Shown in pieces: positions 26,691 through 37,618 of a DNA stretch of 64,000 nucleotides. Below the pieces are notes generated by a model that saw only the letters and a program-made list of their open reading frames with translations, did not search any database and was not told where the DNA came from. The stretch lies in assembly GCF_003339685.1 (NCBI RefSeq), contig NZ_QPKI01000010.1, forward strand, positions 50,158 through 114,157, given 5' to 3'. The translations under genes were made by a program, and so were the position numbers. The DNA is from Halomonas sp. DQ26W. Lineage in GTDB: Bacteria > Pseudomonadota > Gammaproteobacteria > Pseudomonadales > Halomonadaceae. Within the stretch, counting starts at the first letter, position 1. The number at the start of each line of letters is the position of its first letter.

Positions 26691-27562
26691 TGTCACGCGA
26701 GTATCCGATCATTGCCGTGACCGGCTCCTCCGGGGCCGGCACCACTACGGTGAAACGCACCTTCGAGCGGATGTTTGCCCGGGAGGACGTGCATGCCGCC
26801 ATCGTCGACGGCGATGCCTTCCATCGCTACACTCGGGATGAGCTGTCACGCATCTTCCGCGAAGAGCCCGAGCGCAAGGATGAGCTGTCCCACTTCGCGG
26901 TGGAAGCCAATTTGCTGGATCGACTCGAGGCGCTGTTCCTGGAGTATGGCGAGCACGGCACTGGCACCTTCCGGCACTATATCCATGCGGAAGACAAGCA
27001 GATGATCGAGGCCGGCTATCGAGTCGGTACGTTTACCGAGTGGCAGCCGTTGCCCTGCGGTACCGACCTGCTCTTCTACGAAGGGTTGCACGGCGGCCTG
27101 GTCACGGCGGAGCATGACATCGCCCGGCACGTGGACCTGCTGGTGGGTGTCGCACCGACCATGAATCTGGAGTGGATCCAGAAGATCGATCGCGACATAA
27201 AGATGCGTGGCTACTCCCAGGAGGCAGTTATCGACACCATCCTGGGTCGCATGGGCGACTACGTGCGCTATATACAGCCGCAGTTCTCTCGCACCCATAT
27301 CAACTTCCAGCGCGTGCCCACGGTAGATACCTCAAACCCTTTCGAGGTGCAGGATATCCCCAACGACGCCGAGTCTTTCGTGGTGATCCGTTTTCGTGAT
27401 CCCTCCACCGTGGATTTCCCGTGGCTGTTGGCGATGATCCAGGACGCTTTCATGAGTCGCCCGCACACTCTGGTGGTGCCCGGCGCCAGGATGTCACTGG
27501 CCATCGAATTGATACTGGCGCCGCTGGTGCGCCATCTGCTGGGACAGCGGCGCTTTCGCTGA
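26690..27562 (+). CDS. prkB: Phosphoribulokinase (PrkB type)
   Basis: This 290-residue protein belongs to the class I phosphoribulokinase family, closest in length to the E. coli PrkB protein. The P-loop GSSGAGTTT is at residues 12-20, and DGDAFHRYTRDEL follows as in true PRKs. FYEGLHGG and the LEWIQKIDRD segment are also conserved. In heterotrophs without Rubisco the physiological reaction of PrkB is not established. No other Calvin-cycle gene is visible here. The start overlaps the thioesterase stop (TGATG); upstream in-frame extension to 26558 is inside that gene and rejected. Confidence 0.92.
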   Translation: MSREYPIIAVTGSSGAGTTTVKRTFERMFAREDVHAAIVDGDAFHRYTRDELSRIFREEPERKDELSHFAVEANLLDRLEALFLEYGEHGTGTFRHYIHAEDKQMIEAGYRVGTFTEWQPLPCGTDLLFYEGLHGGLVTAEHDIARHVDLLVGVAPTMNLEWIQKIDRDIKMRGYSQEAVIDTILGRMGDYVRYIQPQFSRTHINFQRVPTVDTSNPFEVQDIPNDAESFVVIRFRDPSTVDFPWLLAMIQDAFMSRPHTLVVPGARMSLAIELILAPLVRHLLGQRRFR

Positions 27563-27607
27563 GCGCCGTGTGGCTCTTATCTTAACGACAACAGGAGAAT
27601 AGCATCG

Positions 27608-27949
27608 ATGGACTGCCTGTTCTGCAAGATCATCAAGCGCGAGATTCCCGCCAATATCGTCTTCGAAGACGAGCATGTCCTGGCGTTCAATGACATCAAC
27701 CCCCAGGCGCCAACCCACATCCTGATCATTCCCAAGCAGCATATTGCCACCTTGAACGATATCGAGGAGGCTGACCTGGCCTTGATCGGCCGATTGCAGT
27801 ACACCGCCGCACGGCTGGCACAGGAGCATGGCTTCGCCGAGGATGGCTATCGCGTGGTGATGAACTGCAATGACTACGGCGGACAAACGGTCTACCATAT
27901 TCATATGCACCTGATGGGCGGTCGACGCTTTACTTGGCCGGCTGGCTAG
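27608..27949 (+). CDS. hinT: HIT family purine nucleoside phosphoramidase
   Basis: This 113-residue histidine-triad protein hydrolyses nucleoside 5'-phosphoramidates and adenylated amino acids. The N-terminus [20 protein letters not shown] and the C-terminal triad HIHMH (His97, His99, His101) are diagnostic of the HinT branch. The start is supported by AACAGGAGAA upstream. It lies 45 bases after prkB and is followed by a strong hairpin. Confidence 0.94.
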   Translation: MDCLFCKIIKREIPANIVFEDEHVLAFNDINPQAPTHILIIPKQHIATLNDIEEADLALIGRLQYTAARLAQEHGFAEDGYRVVMNCNDYGGQTVYHIHMHLMGGRRFTWPAG

Positions 27950-28006
27950 CCGGCGCACTGCGGTGAAAATCGCGCGCGTCGAGGCGTGCGACGCATCAGG
28001 TGCATA

Positions 28007-28042
28007 CCCGCAAACGCCACCCGTGAGGGTGGCGTTTGCGGT
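28007..28042 (+). terminator. Terminator hairpin after hinT
   Basis: CCGCAAACGCCACCC pairs perfectly with GGGTGGCGTTTGCGG around a GTGA loop, a 15-base stem. The T-run after it is weak, but a stem this long between two genes is best read as a terminator. Confidence 0.65.
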
Positions 28043-28122
28043 ATTCGATGTCGGCGCTTCCGGGCTATGAACGCCTTTGTTGGGCCAATGGATAGATTCG
28101 TCTGTGCTGAAACGGGGGTTCC

Positions 28123-28767
28123 ATGAGCCGCAAGCTGTCCCATGCCGATACGCTGATCCATCAGTTCGATACCGTACTGCGCACCCTGGTGCCCCATGCC
28201 GCACAGTCGTCGCGTCCCTCCCCGGTTACTGCCGATATCGACGATGATCCCATGACGCTGGATGAGCGTCGCCATGCCGCGGGGCTGATGCGCGTCAATC
28301 ATACCGGCGAAGTATGTGCTCAGGCGCTCTATCAAGGGCAGGGATGTACCGCCAAGCTGCCCGAGGTGCGTGGGCAGATGGAGCAGTCCGCGCAGGAGGA
28401 AATCGACCACCTGGCTTGGTGCGACGAGCGTTTGCAGGAACTGGGAGGCCGTACCAGCCTGCTCAATCCGCTATTCTATGCCGCTTCCTTCGGGCTCGGT
28501 GCCGTGGCCGGTGCGGTGGGTGACCGGGTCAGTCTCGGTTTCGTGGCGGCAACCGAAGAGCAGGTGGGCAAGCATCTGAACGAACACATGGAAACGCTGC
28601 CGCCGGGCGACCACCGCTCCCGGGCGGTGCTGCGCCAGATGGCCATCGACGAAGCGCACCATGCCCAACTCGCGCTGGAAGCCGGCGGGGCACGCTTTCC
28701 CGCGCCGGTGAAGTATGGTATGTCGCTGATGTCCAAGGTCATGACCAAGAGCGTCTATCGGATCTGA
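28123..28767 (+). CDS. coq7: 2-polyprenyl-3-methyl-6-methoxy-1,4-benzoquinone monooxygenase (Coq7)
   Basis: Coq7 is the di-iron hydroxylase that adds the C5/C6 hydroxyl in ubiquinone synthesis, used by many bacteria in place of UbiF. The protein has 214 residues. Di-iron ligand motifs are visible: [24 protein letters not shown] and DEAHHAQLA. Central hydrophobic helices (about 113-140) would anchor it to the membrane face. No other ubi gene is adjacent. Confidence 0.95.
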   Translation: MSRKLSHADTLIHQFDTVLRTLVPHAAQSSRPSPVTADIDDDPMTLDERRHAAGLMRVNHTGEVCAQALYQGQGCTAKLPEVRGQMEQSAQEEIDHLAWCDERLQELGGRTSLLNPLFYAASFGLGAVAGAVGDRVSLGFVAATEEQVGKHLNEHMETLPPGDHRSRAVLRQMAIDEAHHAQLALEAGGARFPAPVKYGMSLMSKVMTKSVYRI

Positions 28768-28795
28768 GCACTACTACCATGGACCCGGTGGCGTT

Positions 28796-29215
28796 TCAGG
28801 CATCCACGATGGTGTAGGAGTGGGTGATCTCGACGCCGCCCTTGGCCAGCATGATGGAGGCGCTGCAATACTTCTCGGCTGAGAGTTCCACGGCGCGCTT
28901 CACCTGGCTCTCCTTCAGGCTATGGCCTGCTACGGTGAAGTGGACGTGGATCTTGGTGAAGACCGCCGGCACGGCATCGGCACGCTCGGCCTCGACCTGG
29001 GCTACGCAGTCGGTCACCGCTGCGCGCGATTTGTCGAGGATCTCCAGCACATCGAACGAGGCACAGGCGCCCATGCCCATCAGCAGCATCTCCATGGGGC
29101 GTGGCCCGGTGTTGCGGCCGCCATGGTCGGGGGGGCCATCGATGACCACGCTATGGCCGCTGCCGGATTCGGTCACGAACTGGCGACCATCGGTCCATTT
29201 TACACTGGCTTTCAT
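28796..29215 (-). CDS. OsmC family protein (YhfA-like)
   Basis: This 139-residue protein is an OsmC/Ohr-fold member of the YhfA type. The segment RNTGPRPMEMLLMGMGACASFDVLEIL carries the first conserved cysteine (in GACAS), given here in two pieces as RPMEMLLMGMGACAS and FDVLEIL. The second cysteine is in SAEKYCSASIMLAK. Such proteins reduce organic peroxides or have unknown thiol chemistry. The gene converges with coq7 (28 bases apart). Confidence 0.88.
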   Translation of the reverse strand: MKASVKWTDGRQFVTESGSGHSVVIDGPPDHGGRNTGPRPMEMLLMGMGACASFDVLEILDKSRAAVTDCVAQVEAERADAVPAVFTKIHVHFTVAGHSLKESQVKRAVELSAEKYCSASIMLAKGGVEITHSYTIVDA

Positions 29216-29302
29216 GATGCGGGATTCCTTCTCGGATGTTGGGAAATGGCGGCAGCATAGCAGCCGGCGTCAAGCCCTGCAGCTTCGCGGCAGTATCGCT
29301 CG

Positions 29303-29375
29303 AGGCTTCTCCGGCGACAGGCCTGCGAGGGGGCGCTGTAAACCCTTCCCTGGGCGCTACCGACGCCATCCATGG
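29303..29375 (+). repeat. Dispersed intergenic repeat, copy A
   Basis: The core 29332-29360 (GGCGCTGTAAACCCTTCCCT plus GGGCGCTAC) matches the reverse complement of 40503-40531 with one mismatch in 29 bases. Similarity extends upstream through TCTCCGG..GACAGGCCT and downstream into a hairpin ACGCCA-TCCA-TGGCGT at 29363-29378. It lies between the OsmC-like gene and murU, in a 179-base gap without other features. Confidence 0.75.
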
Positions 29376-29394
29376 CGTAGGACCCCTCTCCGAC

Positions 29395-31136
<1,742 letters not shown>

Positions 31137-31210
31137 GCGGGCTCCTTGCTGATGTCGGGCGGTGCCGGTTGACGCCCGTTGGGCACCGCCGCATGCTCGG
31201 TCATTGACAT

Positions 31211-31238
31211 ACGACAGGCCGGGTTCGGTCTGTATAAT
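31211..31238 (+). promoter_or_regulatory. Promoter of the lptD operon
   Basis: A consensus TATAAT lies at 31233-31238, 33 bases before the lptD start. The best -35 box at proper spacing is ACGACA (31211-31216, 16-base spacer). A perfect TTGACA at 31204-31209 is 23 bases away, too far for a sigma-70 spacer, but could contribute. Confidence 0.5.
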
Positions 31239-31270
31239 ACCGATTCTCTCCGGCAAGGACATCGTGGACC

Positions 31271-33718
31271 ATGGGCAAGGGACAAGCAGGGGCAGCGCTC
31301 GCTGGCCTGATCACTTATGGCCTGACCTGCGGTGCGCTGTCGGCGGTGGCGCTGGAGCCCCTGCCGGCCGCGCAGCTCGATTGGCACGCCTGGGGCGACG
31401 ACCGACCGGCGGGAGCGTTGTGCCGCGGAACCTATGTGATGCCGGAGTATCGCCTGCCGGCGACAGATGACCCAGAGCAGGTGAGCACCGAGTCCGACAG
31501 CGCCTTCTATGGCGAAGAGGGTGAGACGATTCTTGGCGGCGAGGTGATTCTGCGGCGTGGTGACAGCCAGTTGGAGTCACCCCAGGTTAGTGTGCCGTCT
31601 TCTCGGCAACAGGCTTTTGCCGATGGGCCACTGGCGCTGCGCGATCGCAACCTGCTGGTACGGGGGCAGGCTGCCGATGTATCGCTGACAAGCGATGCTG
31701 CCAATATCGATTCGGCCCACTACGTCATCCATGACCAGCGCTTGCGCGGAAATGCGTTGCAATTGGAACGTCTGGAGGATGGGCGCTATCGCCTGACGTC
31801 GGCGAACTTCACCACGTGCGACCCGGGCGATGAAATGTGGCGCCTGGTGACTGGCGACCTGGTGCTCGACCGCGAGGCGGGCTTTGGTACTGCGCGTCAT
31901 GCTCGCCTGGAAATGGGAAAGGTGCCGGTCTTCTACTGGCCGTGGGTGCGCTTTCCCATCGATGATCGTCGCCAAACCGGATTTCTGTGGCCGGAGATCG
32001 GCCTCTCAGGTGGCGCCCTGGACTATGCCCAGCCGTTCTACTGGAATATCGCGCCCAATCATGACGCGACACTGACTCCGCGCCTGATTTCCGACCGCGG
32101 CCTGCTGCTGGGCGGCGAGTATCGCTACCTCTTCCCCTCCGATGCCGGCCAGGTCGAAGGCGCCTACTTGTCGAGCGACGCTGGAGGCTCCGACGACGAT
32201 CCCAACGCCCCCTCACGCCGCTTCGAGGGCGAAGATCGCTGGTACATCGACTACCGTCATGGCGGCCGCGTCGATGCGAGAACGCGATATAACCTGCGTT
32301 ACGGGGCCGCCAGCGATGGCCGCTACTTCGACGACTACGGCAGCATCTTCGGCGACGATCCTACCAACATGCCCCGTTTGGCCCAGCTCAACTATCGTGG
32401 AGACGTCTGGAATCTCGATGCCCGTGCCCAGGGCTTTCAGCGCCTGGAGGACCCGCTGCATGACCGTGACAAGCCGTTTTATCGTCTACCCAGCCTGACG
32501 GCGAACGCGCGCTGGACTCAGCAGGGTGGCTTTTATCAGCAGTGGCGCTCCAACCTCACCTACTTCTGGCGCGATGTGGATCGCAACGCCGTACCATTGC
32601 GAGAATCCGCGACCGGCGGCCGGGTACATCTCTCGCCAGTGACGGGCTGGCGCTTCGATGAGAGCTGGGGCCATCTCGAGCCACGGGTGGAGTGGCTCTA
32701 TACCGCCTATTCCCTCGAGTATGGGGAGCGCGATACCGATCGAGACACCTCATTGCAGCGGGCCGTACCAGTATCGTCCATTGACGGAGGCCTTGTCTTC
32801 GAACGTGAACTGGAGCTCGGCGGTCGTGACTACCGTCACACCCTCGAGCCCCGGCTCAATTACGCCTATGTGCCATCCAGTGACCAGAGTGAGTTCCCTG
32901 ATTTCGATACCAGCGAGCGCGCGTTCTCCTGGAACCAGCTTTGGTCGCCGCACCGTTTCTCCGGCGCCGACCGGGTTGGTGACCTCAACCGACTCTCTAT
33001 CGGCCTCGATTCGCATCTGCTGGAGGACGCTAGTGGGCGTGAGCGCCTTTCGCTGGGTCTGGGACAGACGTTCTATCTCGACGATCGATATGTCGACATC
33101 AACGGCGATCCCGATACACTGCCGCGTGCGCCCGAAGAGGGTGGAAATTTCTTGCGTTACTACAATGCCACTCGTGACCGCTCACCCCTGGTGGCACGCC
33201 TTGATTGGCAGATGACGGACCGTTGGCATAGCCGCTGGGAGTGGCTCTACGATGATCACCTGCAGCGTACCGAGCGAAGCTCTGTTTATCTGCAATACCG
33301 TGCCGATGCGGGGCACGTGTTGAACCTTGGCTATCGCTGGGAACTCCAAGGCTTCGATCCTTCAGTTGAGCCGGATGACGACGAGTTCCGCAACTTCGAC
33401 CGCGAGGAGTTCGACATGTCGTTTGCTTGGAAGGCTTCGCCGCGAGTCGACCTGATTGGTCGGGCTCTCTACGACTACACCAACGATCGCTTTCTTGACC
33501 GTTTGGCGGGTGTGCAGTGGAACGACTGCTGCTATGGTCTGCAGCTGGTCTGGCGCCGCTGGATTGACGACGGTGGAACCGCCCAGGTCGATATCAACGA
33601 CGTCACCGAGCACGGGGTCTTCCTGCGTTTTGTGTTCAAGGGGCTGGGTGGCGTCGGCGGCGATGCCGGTGACTATTTCGAACGGGCCGTTCCGGGTTAT
33701 CGTGCTACCGCATTTTGA
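31271..33718 (+). CDS. lptD: LPS-assembly protein LptD
   Basis: LptD is the outer-membrane beta-barrel that, with LptE, inserts lipopolysaccharide into the outer leaflet. The protein has 815 residues, in the normal range. An N-terminal OstA/LptA-like jellyroll (about residues 80-230) precedes a barrel rich in alternating aromatic strands. All four cysteines used for the disulfide switch in E. coli have counterparts: in ALCRGTYV, FTTCDPGDEMW and the adjacent pair WNDCCYGLQLVW. The N-terminus is a signal peptide of unusual, glycine-rich composition. It heads the lptD-surA-pdxA-rsmA-apaG-apaH run. Confidence 0.95.
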   Translation: MGKGQAGAALAGLITYGLTCGALSAVALEPLPAAQLDWHAWGDDRPAGALCRGTYVMPEYRLPATDDPEQVSTESDSAFYGEEGETILGGEVILRRGDSQLESPQVSVPSSRQQAFADGPLALRDRNLLVRGQAADVSLTSDAANIDSAHYVIHDQRLRGNALQLERLEDGRYRLTSANFTTCDPGDEMWRLVTGDLVLDREAGFGTARHARLEMGKVPVFYWPWVRFPIDDRRQTGFLWPEIGLSGGALDYAQPFYWNIAPNHDATLTPRLISDRGLLLGGEYRYLFPSDAGQVEGAYLSSDAGGSDDDPNAPSRRFEGEDRWYIDYRHGGRVDARTRYNLRYGAASDGRYFDDYGSIFGDDPTNMPRLAQLNYRGDVWNLDARAQGFQRLEDPLHDRDKPFYRLPSLTANARWTQQGGFYQQWRSNLTYFWRDVDRNAVPLRESATGGRVHLSPVTGWRFDESWGHLEPRVEWLYTAYSLEYGERDTDRDTSLQRAVPVSSIDGGLVFERELELGGRDYRHTLEPRLNYAYVPSSDQSEFPDFDTSERAFSWNQLWSPHRFSGADRVGDLNRLSIGLDSHLLEDASGRERLSLGLGQTFYLDDRYVDINGDPDTLPRAPEEGGNFLRYYNATRDRSPLVARLDWQMTDRWHSRWEWLYDDHLQRTERSSVYLQYRADAGHVLNLGYRWELQGFDPSVEPDDDEFRNFDREEFDMSFAWKASPRVDLIGRALYDYTNDRFLDRLAGVQWNDCCYGLQLVWRRWIDDGGTAQVDINDVTEHGVFLRFVFKGLGGVGGDAGDYFERAVPGYRATAF

Positions 33719-33769
33719 GGTGGCCCCGGCAGGTTTTCTATCAGAGATACCATGAGAGGAAAGAACGTT

Positions 33770-34435
33770 ATGCGCATCCCGCGAATCGCCACCCTGGGCG
33801 CGACCCTGGCGCTGGCCCTGTGCCTTGGTACCTTGTCTCTGATGGCTACGGCCCAGGACTTCCAGCCGGTGGAGCGTCAATCGCTGGACCGCATTGTGGC
33901 GGTGGTCAATCAACATGCCATCATGGAGAGTGACCTGAGCGAGCGAGTGGAACTGGTGCGCAGCCAGGTGGCAGGCCAGGACCACAGGCTGCCCCCCGAG
34001 TCAATGCTGCGTGAGCAGGTGCTCGAGAGCATCATCGTCGAGGAAATCCAGTTGCAGAGGGCGAGGAGTGCCGGGCTCGGCATCGACGACACCGAGCTCA
34101 ATCGCCAGATGCGGGCCATAGCCGAAAGCAACGGCATGACGCTTGAAGAGATGGCCGATGCCCTGGAGGCCGATGGACTGACCATGGCCGCCGTTCGAGA
34201 GGAGATTCGCCGGGAGATGCTGATTCGCGAACTCCACCAGCGCCAGGTGGGGGCTCGTATCAATGTCAGCGAGCGGGAAGTGGAACGCTTCATCGAGCAG
34301 CGTGGTGGTGGCGTAAGCCGTGACCAGGCGCGCCAGGTGGTCTTTCAGCAGAAAGCCGAAGAGGCCTTGGATGTCTGGATACAGGAGATTCGTGCCGAGG
34401 CTTTCGTCGACAACCGCCTGTCCAATTCCCGCTGA
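33770..34435 (+). CDS. surA: SurA-type periplasmic chaperone lacking parvulin domains
   Basis: SurA escorts outer-membrane proteins across the periplasm. This copy has only 221 residues, against about 430 in E. coli. A signal peptide (to about residue 29) is followed by the SurA N-domain (LDRIVAVVNQHAIMESDL to ERFIEQ, residues 39-177). It then passes directly to the C-terminal helix RDQARQVVFQQKAEEALDVW (residues 184-203). The two parvulin PPIase domains that normally lie between are absent, with no frameshift or stop. The ATG at 33770 has AGAGGAAAG upstream; 33752 is an alternative start. Position between lptD and pdxA confirms identity. Confidence 0.88.
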   Translation: MRIPRIATLGATLALALCLGTLSLMATAQDFQPVERQSLDRIVAVVNQHAIMESDLSERVELVRSQVAGQDHRLPPESMLREQVLESIIVEEIQLQRARSAGLGIDDTELNRQMRAIAESNGMTLEEMADALEADGLTMAAVREEIRREMLIRELHQRQVGARINVSEREVERFIEQRGGGVSRDQARQVVFQQKAEEALDVWIQEIRAEAFVDNRLSNSR

Positions 34436-35496
34436 TGGCAGCAACGGCTCAGGCGCCTGTCCTGGCACTGACCACCGGCGAGCCTGCCGGCATCGGGCCG
34501 GAACTGTTGGTACAACTCGTGTCGGGTCGTGCGTTGTCGGCACGGGTCGTGGCGGTGGGCGACCCATCACTGCTGGCCGAGCGGGCTGCCATGGTAAACG
34601 CCCGGGTTGAGATCGTGACGCTGGCGCCGGATGAACCTGTACCGGCCCCCAGGGCTGGCGTGCTGCCGGTCTGGCCGGTGACTCTGCGCGAGCCCAGCCT
34701 GCCAGGTCGGCTGGCGGCCGCCAACGCTGGCTATGTGCTGGATACCTTGGACCTGGCGGTTCGTGCATGTCTCTCGGGTGAGGCCGCCGGCATGGTCACC
34801 GCTCCCCTGCACAAAGAGGTCATTATCGATGCCGGCCACCCGGCCTTCAGCGGTCATACCGAATACCTGCGCGATGCCTGCGGCGTCGACGAAGTGGTGA
34901 TGCTATTGGCCACCGACCTGGCGTTGCATGCTCGCGAGGCGGGCTGGCAGGGTGGGTCGGCCCTGCGAGTGGCGCTAGCGACCACCCATCTGCCGCTGAA
35001 GGATGTGGCCGGCGCCATTACCGATGAGCGCTTGGCGCGTATCCTGCGTATCTTGCAGGCGGATCTCGGGCGCTGGTTCGGCCTGGACGATCCACGCATC
35101 GCCGTCTGCGGTCTCAATCCCCATGCCGGTGAAGGAGGCTACCTGGGCCGCGAGGAAATCGAGGTCATCGTACCTTGCCTCCAACGGTTGCGTGGTGAGG
35201 GCCTGCGTCTCGATGGGCCACTGCCGGCCGACACCCTGTTCACGCCGCGACACCTGGCAGGCGTGGATGCCGTATTGGCGATGTATCATGACCAGGGCCT
35301 GCCGGTGCTCAAGTATGCCGGCTTCGGCCGTGCCGCCAATATCACCCTGGGCCTCCCGCTGGTGCGGACCTCGGTGGATCACGGCACGGCGCTCGACCTG
35401 GCTGGCCGTGGCGTTGCCGACCTGGGTAGCCTGCGTGTGGCCGTCGCGCTTGCCGCCGACATGGCCCGCCGCGGTACGGCTGTTTCTCCCTTCTGA
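34435..35496 (+). CDS. pdxA: 4-hydroxythreonine-4-phosphate dehydrogenase
   Basis: PdxA oxidises 4-phosphohydroxy-L-threonine in the DXP-dependent pyridoxal phosphate pathway. The protein has 353 residues. ALTTGEPAGIGPELL at the N-terminus, TAPLHKEVI, the metal-binding HTEYLRDACG and YHDQGLPVLKYAGFG, and GLPLVRTSVDHGTALDLAG are family signatures. The ATG overlaps the surA stop (TGATGG), so translation is coupled. Confidence 0.96.
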   Translation: MAATAQAPVLALTTGEPAGIGPELLVQLVSGRALSARVVAVGDPSLLAERAAMVNARVEIVTLAPDEPVPAPRAGVLPVWPVTLREPSLPGRLAAANAGYVLDTLDLAVRACLSGEAAGMVTAPLHKEVIIDAGHPAFSGHTEYLRDACGVDEVVMLLATDLALHAREAGWQGGSALRVALATTHLPLKDVAGAITDERLARILRILQADLGRWFGLDDPRIAVCGLNPHAGEGGYLGREEIEVIVPCLQRLRGEGLRLDGPLPADTLFTPRHLAGVDAVLAMYHDQGLPVLKYAGFGRAANITLGLPLVRTSVDHGTALDLAGRGVADLGSLRVAVALAADMARRGTAVSPF

Positions 35497-35520
35497 CGAA
35501 CGACAGACAAGGACTTATTC

Positions 35521-36333
35521 ATGGCATCGCGCCCGCCGGCCCACCGCGCTCGCAAGCGCTTCGGCCAGAATTTCCTGCGTGACCCCGGCATCATCTCGCG
35601 CATCGTGCGCGCCATAGCGCCTCGGCCCGGTGATCGCCTGGTCGAGATCGGGCCCGGTCAAGGGGCCCTGACGGAGCCCCTGGTGGAGGCGGCCGATGGC
35701 CGGCTCGAGGTGATCGAGCTGGACCGTGACCTGATTCCCGGGCTGCGGGTGCAGTTCTTCAACTATCCCAATTTCATCATCCACGAGGGTGATGCGCTCA
35801 AATTCGATTTTCGCGCCCTGCATGGCGATGGTGAACCGCTGCGGGTGGTGGGAAACCTGCCCTATAACATCTCCACGCCGTTGATTGGACATCTGCTCGA
35901 GGCGGGCGATGCGATTGCCGACATGCACTTCATGTTGCAGAAGGAAGTGGTCGAACGCCTGGCCGCGGAACCGGGCGGGCCCGACTGGGGGCGGCTGTCG
36001 GTCATGGCGCAATACCGCTGTCGGGTCGATGCGCTGTTTAGCGTGCCCCCGGAAGCCTTCGTGCCGCGACCCAAGGTCGAGTCTGCCATTGTGCGGCTGA
36101 CGCCTCATGCGCGCTTGCCGCATCCGGCTCACGACGAGTCGCTGCTCTTCCATCTAGTGCGACAGGCCTTCGGTCAGCGCCGCAAGACGCTGCGCAACAA
36201 CCTCAAGGGGCGTATCGAGGCCGATGCCCTCGAAGCCCTGGGCATCGAGCCATCGCGTCGCCCCCAGACACTCACGATCGAAGAGTTCGTTCGTATCGCC
36301 AACCATCTGACCGCTTCGGAGGCGACGACATGA
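35521..36333 (+). CDS. rsmA: 16S rRNA (adenine-1518/1519-N6) dimethyltransferase KsgA/RsmA
   Basis: RsmA dimethylates A1518 and A1519 in helix 45 of 16S rRNA. It has 270 residues, the usual length. The N-terminus [16 protein letters not shown], the SAM-binding [14 protein letters not shown] and the catalytic NLPYNIST are all present, as is the C-terminal [15 protein letters not shown]. It follows pdxA by 24 bases and overlaps apaG by four. Confidence 0.97.
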   Translation: MASRPPAHRARKRFGQNFLRDPGIISRIVRAIAPRPGDRLVEIGPGQGALTEPLVEAADGRLEVIELDRDLIPGLRVQFFNYPNFIIHEGDALKFDFRALHGDGEPLRVVGNLPYNISTPLIGHLLEAGDAIADMHFMLQKEVVERLAAEPGGPDWGRLSVMAQYRCRVDALFSVPPEAFVPRPKVESAIVRLTPHARLPHPAHDESLLFHLVRQAFGQRRKTLRNNLKGRIEADALEALGIEPSRRPQTLTIEEFVRIANHLTASEATT

Positions 36334-36728
36334 ATCGGGCACCCAATACGCCACAGGAAAGTGAAGTGCTCGTTGACGTCGAGCCCGCCTTTCGTGACGA
36401 CGAATCCTCCAGTGACGAAGCGCGCTATGTCTTCAGCTATACCGTGACCATCCACAATCATTCCGCGCGCAGCATGCAGTTGCTGGCCCGCCACTGGAAG
36501 ATCACCCAGGGCAGTGGCAAGGTGCAGGAGGTGCGCGGCAAAGGGGTGGTCGGGCAGCAGCCGATGATCGGCCCGGGGCAGACCTTTCGTTATACCAGTC
36601 GCGCCATCCTCGATGGGCCGGTAGGGGTCATGGAAGGCGCCTACACTTGTGTCGATACCGCAAGTCAACGGCCCTTCGAAGTCGTCATTCCCCCCTTCCG
36701 ACTGGCCGGTCCCAACCAGATACACTGA
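36330..36728 (+). CDS. apaG: ApaG domain protein
   Basis: ApaG is a 132-residue immunoglobulin-like beta-sandwich protein (DUF525) of uncertain role, associated with Co2+/Mg2+ phenotypes. The segments [27 protein letters not shown] (given in part as [11 protein letters not shown] and LLARHWKIT) and [18 protein letters not shown] are typical. The start overlaps rsmA by four bases. Its place between rsmA and apaH is conserved in gammaproteobacteria. Confidence 0.95.
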   Translation: MNRAPNTPQESEVLVDVEPAFRDDESSSDEARYVFSYTVTIHNHSARSMQLLARHWKITQGSGKVQEVRGKGVVGQQPMIGPGQTFRYTSRAILDGPVGVMEGAYTCVDTASQRPFEVVIPPFRLAGPNQIH

Positions 36729-36763
36729 AGCGACGACGGAAGGCAAGGAGGCAAGGAGACGAC

Positions 36764-37591
36764 ATGACGATCTACGCCATCGGAGACTTGCAGGGCTGTC
36801 ACGCCGAATTCGTCGAGCTGCTCGAACGGCTCGCCTTCGACCCTTGCCGTGACCGGTTGTGGTTGGCCGGCGACCTGGTCAACCGTGGCCCGGCGTCACT
36901 GGCCTGCCTGCGCGAAGTGCGTGCGCTCGGCGAGGCCGTCGTCACGGTGCTCGGCAACCACGACCTGCATCTGTTGGCGGTGGCGCGTGGTGGGGGGGCG
37001 CTCAACCGCAAGGATACCCTCGAGCGTATTCTCGGCGCTCCGGATCGTGAGGAACTGCTCGACTGGTTACAGTCGCGTCCGCTGCTGGTGCGTGAGGCCT
37101 TCGAGGACCAGGGCGATACCCTGATGACCCATGCCGGTCTCCTTCCTCAGTGGTCCCCGGCGAAAGCGGCCAGCCTTGCCCGCGAGGTCGAGCAGCGGCT
37201 CGGTAGCGAGCACAGCGGCGCCTTCCTTAAGCGGATGTACGGCAATCAGCCCGCCTGCTGGGATGACGCGCTCGATGGCATCGATCGGCTGCGTGCCGTC
37301 GTCAATGTGCTGACCCGGATGCGCTTCATCGATGCCGAAGGCTGCCTCGACTTCTCTGCCAAGGAGGGGCTGGACAGCGCACCAGCAGGCTTCGCCCCCT
37401 GGTTTTGCTACCCTCGCCAGGATGATGCCCGGCTGGTGTTCGGTCACTGGGCGGCACTCGAGGGAAAGGTGCCCGGTGCGTGTATACGGGTCGAGGCGCT
37501 GGATACCGGCTGCGTCTGGGGTGGTGTGCTGACGGCATTGAATCTCTCCACCGGCGAGCGTGTCGGTGTGCCCAGCCATCAGCGCCGTTGA
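36764..37591 (+). CDS. apaH: Symmetrical bis(5'-nucleosyl)-tetraphosphatase
   Basis: ApaH hydrolyses Ap4A to two ADP and also removes Np4 caps from RNA. The 275-residue protein shows the metallophosphatase motifs IGDLQGCHAEF, GDLVNRGPASL and LGNHDLHLLAV. The ATG at 36764 has AAGGAG at good spacing. An in-frame extension back to 36647 lies inside apaG and is rejected. Confidence 0.96.
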   Translation: MTIYAIGDLQGCHAEFVELLERLAFDPCRDRLWLAGDLVNRGPASLACLREVRALGEAVVTVLGNHDLHLLAVARGGGALNRKDTLERILGAPDREELLDWLQSRPLLVREAFEDQGDTLMTHAGLLPQWSPAKAASLAREVEQRLGSEHSGAFLKRMYGNQPACWDDALDGIDRLRAVVNVLTRMRFIDAEGCLDFSAKEGLDSAPAGFAPWFCYPRQDDARLVFGHWAALEGKVPGACIRVEALDTGCVWGGVLTALNLSTGERVGVPSHQRR

Positions 37592-37618
37592 CCTTTTCCT
37601 CCGACTCAGGAGCTTGCC

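Noticed and set aside
31204..31238. TTGACA (31204) as the -35 box for TATAAT (31233)
   Set aside because: The spacer is 23 bases, outside the sigma-70 range; ACGACA at 31211 has a 16-base spacer.
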